Positions 57,326-64,000 of a stretch of 64,000 bases of DNA are shown piece by piece; the stretch's first letter is position 1; every line of letters starts with the position of its first letter. Under the pieces are notes generated by a model. It searched no databases. It was not told where the DNA came from and was given only the letters and a program-made list of their open reading frames with translations. Origin of the DNA: CAVTYH01 sp963738835 (lineage in GTDB: Bacteria; Planctomycetota; Planctomycetia; Pirellulales; JADZDJ01); assembly GCA_963738835.1 (NCBI GenBank), contig CAVTYH010000007.1:186001-250000 (forward strand), in the 5' to 3' direction. The translations under genes were made by a program, and so were the position numbers.

Positions 57326-58525
57326 ATGCGAGCCACATTGGGTCGGGCCGCGGTGGTGGTGCTTCTGGTGTTCAGCGCTAGCGGCTGCAAAAGCGGTCCC
57401 AGCATGTTTGCCTGGGGCAAGAAAAAACAAGACAACCTCAGCGAAGCGCCGAAGTTCGCGTCGACTGGCGCCACCGCGCCGGCTGCGGCCGGCGCTCCGA
57501 CGTTGCCCAGCAGCACCGTGAATCCGAGCAGCTCGCTAACGAACATGGCAGCGCCGGCAACTGCGCAGACCGCTTACGGCGCCACACCGGCGGCATATCA
57601 GAACGCCTATCCGAAAACGCCGTACGAACAAGCGAAGCTGGGCGGCGCGTCGGCGATCCCTGCTTACGGTTCGCCGACTGCTCCGGCGACCAGCGCTTCA
57701 AACACAATGCCGAACGCGAACCTAGCCGGCACTTCTCTGACGACGGCCTACGGCACCAATGCAAATCAGGCGGTCGCGACCGTCCAACCGCAGAATGGAT
57801 TGTATCAGACACCAAACTACAACGCCGCTCCGGCACAGACGAACAATCCGTACGCCGCTGCATCGCCTCCGGCCGATCCTAACGCCATGATGCCAGCTTA
57901 TCGCACCGCCGATGCTCGCAGCGCGGCACCGGGAATGACGCCAGGCGCGGCCGATCCCAACGCCATGCAAGCTAACGCGGGGATGGGCGATCGGTATGCC
58001 ACTCCGCCGGCCGCGATAAACGGCGATCGTTATGCCAATCCTGCGGCCAGCGCACCGGCTGCTGGAACCACGACCGGCGAATACGGCGATCGCTACGCAC
58101 AACCGCCGCTGAACTATCGATCTGACAACGCGGTTCCGGGCAACAACGGTTATCAGCCGGGCGTCACACCGAATCCGCCGGGCAACACCGGCTACTCACC
58201 GTCCGATGTGTACTCCGGCGCGAGCCCCGCCATGGGCGGCGCTGCAACCCTGCCGGTGCGGCCAGAACCGAACTATCGTCCGGGCGGCACGAGCGATTAC
58301 TCGGTGCCGGCCGGCGCCACGCAACCGGCAAGCAGCGGAATTCAGCCGTCGGGCCATGTTTCGTTTGGCGGCGTGACGCCGGCAAGCTACCAAGCTCCGG
58401 CCGCTCCAACTGCGGCCAGCGGCGAAATGTACGGCGCTTATCAAGGCGCGAGTTCTGCCAGCGAACCAGCGTACGGTGCTTCGAATTCATACAGCACCAC
58501 GCCCGGCCTCTTGCCAGCACACTAA
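57326..58525 (+). CDS. Low-complexity lipoprotein with GDRYA repeats
   Basis: 399 residues from the ATG at 57326. Signal GRAAVVVLLVFSASGCKSGP with lipobox SASGC. The mature part is an extended Ala/Pro/Asn/Tyr-rich chain with GDRYATPPA, GDRYANPAA and GDRYAQPPL repeats and many AYG/YQ motifs; no folded domain is evident. Probably a periplasmic or outer-membrane spacer protein. Third positions keep the same bias as other genes, so it is a real coding region. Confidence 0.8.
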   Translation: MRATLGRAAVVVLLVFSASGCKSGPSMFAWGKKKQDNLSEAPKFASTGATAPAAAGAPTLPSSTVNPSSSLTNMAAPATAQTAYGATPAAYQNAYPKTPYEQAKLGGASAIPAYGSPTAPATSASNTMPNANLAGTSLTTAYGTNANQAVATVQPQNGLYQTPNYNAAPAQTNNPYAAASPPADPNAMMPAYRTADARSAAPGMTPGAADPNAMQANAGMGDRYATPPAAINGDRYANPAASAPAAGTTTGEYGDRYAQPPLNYRSDNAVPGNNGYQPGVTPNPPGNTGYSPSDVYSGASPAMGGAATLPVRPEPNYRPGGTSDYSVPAGATQPASSGIQPSGHVSFGGVTPASYQAPAAPTAASGEMYGAYQGASSASEPAYGASNSYSTTPGLLPAH

Positions 58526-58546
58526 TCGCCGTGCATCATCGGGTGC

Positions 58547-59710
58547 ATGCGATTCAAGATTCAACCTGCGATTCTGGCCCTCGTCGTGTTGACGATAGGG
58601 CTGCCAAGCACCGCGACAGCGGCTGAACCGTACACGTTGGATTATCGCGGCAAGGTTCATCTCACGGCCGACAGCACGACCGATCAGAACGGCGCCCCGT
58701 TCAAGATTACCGGCCTCAGCGGCGTGACGTATCTCGGCGGCAATCGCTTTGTTGCCGTGATGGATAACTCGAACCATCTTGTGTTGCTCGATGTGACGTT
58801 CAAAGACGACGGTTCCATTGCCACGCACAACATCACCGGCGGCCAGACCGTTCCCACCAGCCGCGATTACGAAGGCATCGCCTACACCAATGCCGCGCGC
58901 AACAGCGTGTTTCTGAGCAACGAGGCCACACCGCCGCCGCCAGCACTGTATGAATACAGCCTCGATAAAAAAGCCACGCTGCTGCAGACGGTGAAAATGC
59001 CGCCGGTGTTTACGTATCAGGTCGACAACCGCGGTTTGGAATCGCTCACGCGCCGCGCCGACGGCCAAGTAATGTGGACGGCCAACGAAGAGGCGCTCAC
59101 GGTCGATGGCACAACCTCATCGAAGACGGGCGGCACGGTCGTTCGACTGCAGCGATTTACGATCGATGGCAACACGGTCACGCCGGCGCAGGAATTCGCC
59201 TATCAAGTTGAACCGATTCATGGCGCGCTAGCAGGCGAGCCGGTTGCCAGCGGGCTTTCCGACATGGTGGTGTTGCCCGACGGTACGCTGTTAACGCTGG
59301 AGCGCTCGGCCGTCGCCGGCCTGCCGCCGTTTAAGACCCGGATTTACCAGGTCGATTTTACCGGCGCGACTGATGTGAGTCAGGGAGAATTGACCAGCGG
59401 ACTCGCCGGCAAAACGTACACGCCGGTTCACAAGACACAGTTGTATTCAAGCAGTGCGATCGGCGAGAACCTGGAAGGGCTTTGCCTTGGCCCGAAACTG
59501 AGCGACGGCCATTGGGTTTTGCTCGGCGTGGTGGACAATGGCGATCCGCTCAGCAAAAACACGCTGGTGGCATTTGAGCTGGCGGCGCCGACCGAGCGTT
59601 CGGCAATCTTGATTCCCGCGGCCATCGGAGGCGGAGCCCTTGTGTTGCTCTTGGTAATTCGTCTGCTCTTCGCCGCGCGAAAAACCGTTCCAGTCGTCGA
59701 AGATCGCTGA
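58547..59710 (+). CDS. Esterase-like phytase-family beta-propeller with C-terminal membrane helix
   Basis: 387 residues (PF13449-like). Signal IQPAILALVVLTIGLPSTAT, then KITGLSGVTYLGGNRFVAVM, SRDYEGIAYTNAARNSVFLS, DNRGLESLTRRADGQVMWTA, SGLSDMVVLPDGTLLTLERS and IGENLEGLCLGPKLSDGHWV, the repeating D-x-E-G/L-x-x-L signature of the family. A C-terminal helix (AIGGGALVLLLVIRLLF) ends in RKTVPVVEDR, so it is probably anchored in the membrane. Enzymatic activity of these proteins is mostly untested. Confidence 0.85.
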   Translation: MRFKIQPAILALVVLTIGLPSTATAAEPYTLDYRGKVHLTADSTTDQNGAPFKITGLSGVTYLGGNRFVAVMDNSNHLVLLDVTFKDDGSIATHNITGGQTVPTSRDYEGIAYTNAARNSVFLSNEATPPPPALYEYSLDKKATLLQTVKMPPVFTYQVDNRGLESLTRRADGQVMWTANEEALTVDGTTSSKTGGTVVRLQRFTIDGNTVTPAQEFAYQVEPIHGALAGEPVASGLSDMVVLPDGTLLTLERSAVAGLPPFKTRIYQVDFTGATDVSQGELTSGLAGKTYTPVHKTQLYSSSAIGENLEGLCLGPKLSDGHWVLLGVVDNGDPLSKNTLVAFELAAPTERSAILIPAAIGGGALVLLLVIRLLFAARKTVPVVEDR

Positions 59711-59833
59711 GCCTCGAGTTTTTTGTGGGCCGGCAATCAGACGCTTTGCGCTTGTCGCGGATACGGTGCCCGACTACGCTGGATAAGTTGCCGGCAATTA
59801 CTTTACTTTTGCAAACGACATCCTTTGGCAATC

Positions 59834-60730
59834 ATGCGTAACGGTCTCTTGCTTCGTCGCTCGATCTGTCTCGCCGTGTGCCTGGGCGCAGTGCTGGCAT
59901 CGGGGGCACCAGTGCAGGCGCAGCCAACTTATTCGGGAGCATTGAATGTGTTGCCGAGTCAGGCGCCGTGGAATTGGGGATATCAGGCGCTGAATCTGTC
60001 GAATCCGCTCACGGCTCCGCTGGCAACCGCGACGGCCGGCGGCGGCGTCACCACCCTCGATACGATGGGCCAGGTGGCCGATGCCGCTGGATTTACCACT
60101 CACGTGCCGAATCTCTTCTCTCCCGGTTTGGCTTACGTGCATCCGAATTTAATCGCCTTAGATCGCAGCGCCGGGTTTCAAGTGAACTTTACCCTGAAAG
60201 TTCTGGATGAGCAGCACAGCAATGCTGACCGCGCCGGATTTAGCGTGACGGTGCTTTCGAGCCTCGATCTGCCCTTGGGCCCGCCGGGAATCGAGCTGGC
60301 GTTTTGGAAAAACGAAGTGTGGGCCCAAAACGCAGGATTTACTCATGGCGAATCGTCGGGCCCCTTCGATACGACCACCGGGCTCATTCCATATCAACTG
60401 CAGGTGGCTGGCGACAGCTACACGCTCTTGGCGAACAACGTGCAGATTCTGTCGGGCAGTTTGCGCGACTATTCCGGATTCAAGGGAGGGCCGCCGTTCA
60501 ATCCAAACTTTCCATACTACCAGACGAATTTCGTATTCTTTGGCGACGACACCTCGTCGGCGCAAGCCAGCGTGCAGATTGCTTCGTTTCAGGTCGTACC
60601 CGAACCGATGAGCGTTGTGCTGGCCGCGGTTGGCGGCGCGATTTTGATCGTCTCGCTAAGTCGCAAGCGGATATCGCAATCTTCGCCGAACTCCCGACCA
60701 ACACCATCAGGCTACGTAACCGGCCACTGA
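59834..60730 (+). CDS. PEP-CTERM protein with concanavalin-like middle
   Basis: 298 residues from the ATG at 59834. Signal ICLAVCLGAVLASGAPVQAQ. Middle part NVLPSQAPWNWGYQALNLS, GFQVNFTLKVLDEQHSNADR, GFSVTVLSSL, IPYQLQVAGDSYTLLANNVQ and VFFGDDTSSAQASVQIASFQ, the pattern seen in LamG-like carbohydrate-binding domains. Ends VVPEPMSVVLAAVGGAILIV, then a basic tail unusually long for this family. Confidence 0.85.
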   Translation: MRNGLLLRRSICLAVCLGAVLASGAPVQAQPTYSGALNVLPSQAPWNWGYQALNLSNPLTAPLATATAGGGVTTLDTMGQVADAAGFTTHVPNLFSPGLAYVHPNLIALDRSAGFQVNFTLKVLDEQHSNADRAGFSVTVLSSLDLPLGPPGIELAFWKNEVWAQNAGFTHGESSGPFDTTTGLIPYQLQVAGDSYTLLANNVQILSGSLRDYSGFKGGPPFNPNFPYYQTNFVFFGDDTSSAQASVQIASFQVVPEPMSVVLAAVGGAILIVSLSRKRISQSSPNSRPTPSGYVTGH

Positions 60731-60759
60731 CTACCGGTAACTGCTTTGTTACCAGCCCA

Positions 60760-61071
60760 TCACCATATTCGATTCGATCGCTTTGCGCGCCGGTCTAAAT
60801 CTTCGCCCGTCTCGTGCATATACAGGCGGATGGCATGCACTTTGTCGCCGTGGGCCTTGCTCAGGCAGTCGCGCGCGGTGTGGCAGATATCGACGTGGCC
60901 GGTGATGCCTAACACCGACTTGGAAATCACCCAGGTATCGCGCGGACGTTTGGTGAGCCGCAGAACTCTTTCACCGGGATAAGCCTGGTTGGCGACATGG
61001 GTGGCGTCGTCGTCGTTGGCAGCCCAGGTGATGATAATATGTGCGTCGGTCTCAACTTCAAACAGCGGCAT
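60760..61071 (-). CDS. Small conserved-looking cytoplasmic protein
   Basis: 103 residues. Start at 61071 is set by a strong AGGAGG-type ribosome site about 8 bases upstream. Reads MPLFEVETDAHIIITWAAND, YPGERVLRLTKRPRDTWVIS, GHVDICHTARDCLSKAHGDK and IRLYMHETGEDL. No family recognised; CH and HTARDC could bind metal but this is speculative. Confidence 0.65.
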   Translation of the reverse strand: MPLFEVETDAHIIITWAANDDDATHVANQAYPGERVLRLTKRPRDTWVISKSVLGITGHVDICHTARDCLSKAHGDKVHAIRLYMHETGEDLDRRAKRSNRIW

Positions 61072-61300
61072 GATCCGTCCTCCTTTGGCTAAAGACGACC
61101 GTGGGGCGCGCTGAAAATGGCCAGAGGTGTGGGGCCGGAAAGCAAGCGTGAGCGCGCCAGGAATCGGTCTGGGCTCTTGCAATGTACGCCGATTATTCCG
61201 GTTCGTCAACGCAGCTCAAGAACGGCGATTTTTGCGAGAATTTCCCAAAAATTCTGCCCACTGAGGCGGTCCGGCGACGGGCCGGATTGCAAATGCCGGC

Positions 61301-61344
61301 GGCTGTTTGTAACAGCCGGCCGGTTCCTGCGCTTATTGCAGGAA
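61301..61344 (+). promoter_or_regulatory. Two adjacent perfect hairpins in the leader of the STAS-ATPase operon
   Basis: GGCTGTT-TGT-AACAGCC (61301-61317) and TTCCTGC-GCTTATT-GCAGGAA (61324-61344), each with seven paired bases, lie 130-175 bases before the STAS start within a 405-base gap without a gene. Could be a leader RNA structure, attenuator or binding site. Confidence 0.45.
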
Positions 61345-61476
61345 GCTGCTGCAATTTCAGCATCACGCCATGACTGGAAGCGATAGCAATCGATCTATCA
61401 GTTGGCGTTAATTCGCAATTCGCGTCAACCGCGGCAATCGAGTCCCAGCAATCGGGCGATTCCAGGAGGTCTTTCC

Positions 61477-61842
61477 ATGTTTACTAGCACGCGGCATGAC
61501 GACCTTGTGACGGTCCAGGCCGGACCCCGACTCGAGTACCAAGAGCTCGACGGCTGCGACAATATCCTGGCAGCCTTGCTCGGCGACAGCGGCTTTGCCC
61601 AAATTGCATTGCTCGATTTATCGAACACCTTGTACCTCGATTCGGCGGGAATCAACTGGCTCTTGAATTGCCACCGGCGGTTTCGTGAAGCGGGCGGCGC
61701 CCTTGTAATTCATTCGATCACACCGATGGTCATGCAAGTTATTCGTTTAATGCGTTTGGACAGGGTCTTCCAATTGGCCGACGATGCCCGGTCGGCTCGT
61801 CTACTTCTTGTAGGAGCGGCGTTATGCACACGGCAAACTTGA
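61477..61842 (+). CDS. STAS-domain anti-sigma-factor antagonist-like protein
   Basis: 121 residues, ATG at 61477 with AGGAGG 7-12 bases upstream. The STAS core is IALLDLSNTLYLDSAGINWL with Ser56 at the position phosphorylated in SpoIIAA-type proteins, and GALVIHSITPMVMQVIRLMR, LDRVFQLADDARSARLLL. It overlaps the following ATPase gene by 19 bases, so the two are translationally coupled. That pairing suggests it regulates the secretion ATPase or a sigma/anti-sigma pair rather than being a general stress component. Confidence 0.88.
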   Translation: MFTSTRHDDLVTVQAGPRLEYQELDGCDNILAALLGDSGFAQIALLDLSNTLYLDSAGINWLLNCHRRFREAGGALVIHSITPMVMQVIRLMRLDRVFQLADDARSARLLLVGAALCTRQT

Positions 61843-63056
61843 TTGATTTTGAAGAATTGGATTTGGAAGCCCTCACTCCCGAACAAGCAGTTGCCATACT
61901 GCTGGATGAGGCCCTTGAAATGAACGCCAGCGATGTGTTTCTTTCCGCCGCGGAAGAGCATACCGAAATTCAAGTGCGTCATTTGGGCGCCGTTCGCACG
62001 CTTGGTCGCCTGAGTTCTACGTTCGCCCGACGCTGCGTGACGCATATCAAGGCGCTGGCCGGAATTCCCCTACAGAACCGGCGCCGGCCGGCCGAAGGCC
62101 GCTGGATGCGAATCAGTGATGCTGGCCAAAAGACCGATCTGCGGCTGAGCACCATGCCGACGCTGCACGGCGAAGATTTCTCGCTGCGGCTCCTGCGGCG
62201 AGATTCGTCGCTGCGCAGCTTGGATGGCCTGGGCATGACGCGCCGGCAACTGCATGAGGTGCTCGGCATGGTCACCGCACCCGCCGGATTGATTTTGGTC
62301 ACCGGCCCGACATCGGCTGGCAAAACAACCACGTTGTATGCTTGCCTGCAACATCTGAACGACGGCCGGCGGCGAATCAATACGATTGAAGACCCCATTG
62401 AATACTCGGTGGAAGGCATTCAGCAATCGCAAATTAATCCGGCGGTGAATCTGGATTTCCCCGATCTGCTGCGCAGCGTGCTGCGGCACTCGCCCGACAT
62501 CATCATGATCGGCGAAATTCGCGATCCGATAACGGCCCAAACCGCCGTTCGCGCCGCCAACAGCGGCCATTTGGTCTTGGCCACCCTGCACGCGCCGACT
62601 GCCTGCGGAGCAATCCAAAGCATGATCAGCCTGGATGTCCATCCGCATTCATTTTCCAGCAGTTTGCGCGGGGTCATTGCCCAGCGGTTGGTGCGCACCT
62701 TGTGTCCGGATTGTAAAGTTCGCTACGACCTATCCGAATCGCCGCAGACTTTCCACGAATTGACGCCCTGGCTGGCCGACGGCGAGGGACAACATTTCTC
62801 TGCTTCCACCGGTTGCGCTGCTTGTGCAAACACGGGCTTTCGAGACCGCAGCGGTGTGTTCGAGACGCTTACCGTCACGCCGAACCTGCGGCATTTGATT
62901 GCCCAGGGGCGACCAGCCAAGGAATTGGAACAAGCGGCGCTGGCGGAAGGAATGATGAATTTCCGTCGCGCTGGTTTGCTCAAGGTGGCCCAAGGCCAGG
63001 CCAGTCTGGAAGAAGTGATTCGGGTGGTGCCGGCCGAATATCTCGAGATCGACTAG
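61824..63056 (+). CDS. GspE/PilB-type secretion ATPase, short form
   Basis: 410 residues of the type II/IV secretion ATPase family (PF00437). No N1E domain. N2E-like part AVAILLDEALEMNASDVFLS, Walker A VTGPTSAGKTTTLYACLQHL (about residues 161-169), Asp box INTIEDPIEYSVEGIQQSQI, Walker B IIMIGEIRDPITAQTAVRAA, His box SGHLVLATLHAPTA, and the Cys-pair domain CPDC and CAAC (about 290-340). The Cys metal-binding domain places it with PilB/GspE rather than PilT. It powers pseudopilus assembly, for which the prepilins at 23-27 kb and 47 kb are candidate substrates. Confidence 0.92.
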   Translation: MHTANLIDFEELDLEALTPEQAVAILLDEALEMNASDVFLSAAEEHTEIQVRHLGAVRTLGRLSSTFARRCVTHIKALAGIPLQNRRRPAEGRWMRISDAGQKTDLRLSTMPTLHGEDFSLRLLRRDSSLRSLDGLGMTRRQLHEVLGMVTAPAGLILVTGPTSAGKTTTLYACLQHLNDGRRRINTIEDPIEYSVEGIQQSQINPAVNLDFPDLLRSVLRHSPDIIMIGEIRDPITAQTAVRAANSGHLVLATLHAPTACGAIQSMISLDVHPHSFSSSLRGVIAQRLVRTLCPDCKVRYDLSESPQTFHELTPWLADGEGQHFSASTGCAACANTGFRDRSGVFETLTVTPNLRHLIAQGRPAKELEQAALAEGMMNFRRAGLLKVAQGQASLEEVIRVVPAEYLEID

Positions 63057-63109
63057 TGCGTCAGGCGCTCGCATGAACTGGCGATTCCACCGAATCCGCC
63101 CTGCCACTT

Positions 63110-63165
63110 AAAACGCTATCAATCGCTGGCATCCTTGCCGTGCGCTGCGAGCGTTTTTCTTTTTC
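63110..63165 (+). terminator. Probable terminator after the ATPase gene
   Basis: AAAACGCT (63110-63117) pairs with AGCGTTTT (63150-63157), enclosing a small inner hairpin GGC/GCC, followed by a T-rich run TTTCTTTTT. Long loop, so moderate support. The remainder of the 303-base gap to the next gene shows nothing else. Confidence 0.5.
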
Positions 63166-63359
63166 GCAACTGAAAAAGTTTTGATCCTCGGCGCGTAACA
63201 GCCGCCGCATCTCTGCCTCTACCCAGAAGACCCCCGCGGTGGCGGAAATTTTACGCCGCCCGGTCCACAGGGGTTAGGAGCGGTTGCGTTGACCGTTCCA
63301 AGAACGAATCACGGTCTGCTGCTGGCAGGCCAAAATACTTTACCACGATGGGTATCAGG

Positions 63360-64000
63360 ATGAAAACGACGCTCTCTACGATTTGTCTGCTGCTGGGCCT
63401 CGTTCTGCCGCTGCGCACTGCCGAGCTGGTCAAGGTCTCAACGGTTTCGGCGAGCACGGTCTCGCCAATCGCCACCAACGTCAAAGCAATCAACAAGCCT
63501 TGGCCGCATGAAGGCAGTGATTTGCGGCCCGATGCCAAAGTCACCTGGGGCCAGCTCGACAACGGCTTGCGGTACGTCATTCTGCCCTCCCAACAAGCGC
63601 CCACCAAGGCCAGCTTGCGGCTGTACATGGATGTGGGCTCGCTGATGGAAACCGAAGATCAGCGCGGCATCGCTCACTTCCTCGAGCACATGGCGTTCAA
63701 CAGCACCAAACATTTTCCGGCCAGCGAAAAAATCGAATATCTGCAACGCTTGGGCATGAAATTCGGCGCCGACACCAACGCGTTTACGGCGATGGACGAA
63801 ACGGTCTATCAGCTCGAACTGCCGCGTGCCAATGAAGAATTGCTCGGCGATGGTTTGAAATTGTTCCGCGACTTTCTCGATGGCATGGTGCTCGACGCCA
63901 AAGAACTGGAAAAAGAGCGCGCCATTGTGCTTTGCGAAATCTTAAACCGAAACTGCGCGACCGACCGCGCGGCGAATGCCTGTTGGAATTTTGAATTGCC
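63360..64000 (+). CDS. M16 (pitrilysin/insulinase) zinc peptidase, partial
   Basis: ATG at 63360; the frame is open to the window end. A signal-like segment (STICLLLGLVLPLRTAE) precedes WGQLDNGLRYVILPSQQAPT, RLYMDVGSLMETEDQRGIAH and the inverted zinc motif HFLEH (63669-63683 region) within GIAHFLEHMAFNSTKHFPAS. TNAFTAMDETVYQLELPRA and LEKERAIVLCEILNRN follow; the second Glu of the motif lies in this region. Processing peptidase of the periplasm or membrane, substrate unknown. Confidence 0.9.
   Translation, partial: MKTTLSTICLLLGLVLPLRTAELVKVSTVSASTVSPIATNVKAINKPWPHEGSDLRPDAKVTWGQLDNGLRYVILPSQQAPTKASLRLYMDVGSLMETEDQRGIAHFLEHMAFNSTKHFPASEKIEYLQRLGMKFGADTNAFTAMDETVYQLELPRANEELLGDGLKLFRDFLDGMVLDAKELEKERAIVLCEILNRNCATDRAANACWNFEL

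Noticed and set aside
1..64000. Programmed frameshifting as the explanation for the broken genes
   Set aside because: Shifts go in both directions, no common slippery site or downstream structure is visible, and at several sites dropping one base gives a strict family consensus.
1..64000. tRNA, rRNA, riboswitch or phage genes
   Set aside because: I looked for cloverleaf ends, conserved rRNA stretches, known aptamer patterns and phage structural genes by eye and found none.

Overview
The window looks like a chromosome segment of a planctomycete, most likely Pirellulales-like. The evidence is family content: a DUF1501 protein, a PSCyt1/DUF1549/DUF1553 protein, several prepilin-like proteins with an H-X9-DG tail (DUF1559 type), six PEP-CTERM proteins, dockerin-like EF-hand pairs, a FecR/LamG anti-sigma-like protein next to a Rhodopirellula-type ECF sigma factor, and the planctomycete J-like N-terminal module. 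I saw no rRNA, tRNA, CRISPR array, prophage or complete insertion sequence.

Layout. 0-10 kb: a Tyr/Pro-repeat exported protein, a 6-phosphogluconolactonase-type beta-propeller, mscL, the DUF1501 / LRR / cytochrome-DUF1549 group on the minus strand, ppk2 inside a pair of inverted repeats, and a DUF4139-type protein. 10-20 kb: a small exported protein, an ECF sigma / FecR-LamG operon with two membrane or exported partners, a very large DUF2339 membrane protein, and a sugar-phosphate isomerase-like protein. 20-32 kb: a zinc-ribbon signal peptidase I, a HEXXH protein, two prepilin-like proteins, a large lipoprotein, and a J-like/zinc-ribbon/PilM fusion, which together look like a pseudopilus assembly cluster. 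31.5-33 kb: an arsR-arsC-aquaporin operon. 33-48 kb: a PQQ-type sugar dehydrogenase, fkbM, ferredoxin, divergent uvrA and murD, an esterase, a protein phosphatase, two tandem paralogous PEP-CTERM proteins and a DUF1559 protein. 49-64 kb: a passenger-like beta-strand-repeat protein, further PEP-CTERM proteins and lipoproteins, a STAS protein overlapping a GspE/PilB-type ATPase, and the start of an M16 peptidase.

Two properties run through the window. First, about 28 coding regions or domain junctions are interrupted by single-base frameshifts in both directions, roughly one per 2-2.5 kb. At several sites removing one base restores a family consensus exactly, so sequence error is more likely than real decay; I annotate such genes across the shift and say where it lies. 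Second, palindromic repeats are frequent between genes, and some lie in frame inside uvrA and murD.

The most interesting candidates are: the palindromic elements inside housekeeping genes; the PilM fusion with its prepilins and lipoprotein; the ars operon whose operator-like palindromes sit on the start codons; the signal peptidase with His in place of the general-base Lys; and the structured leader ahead of the STAS-ATPase pair.
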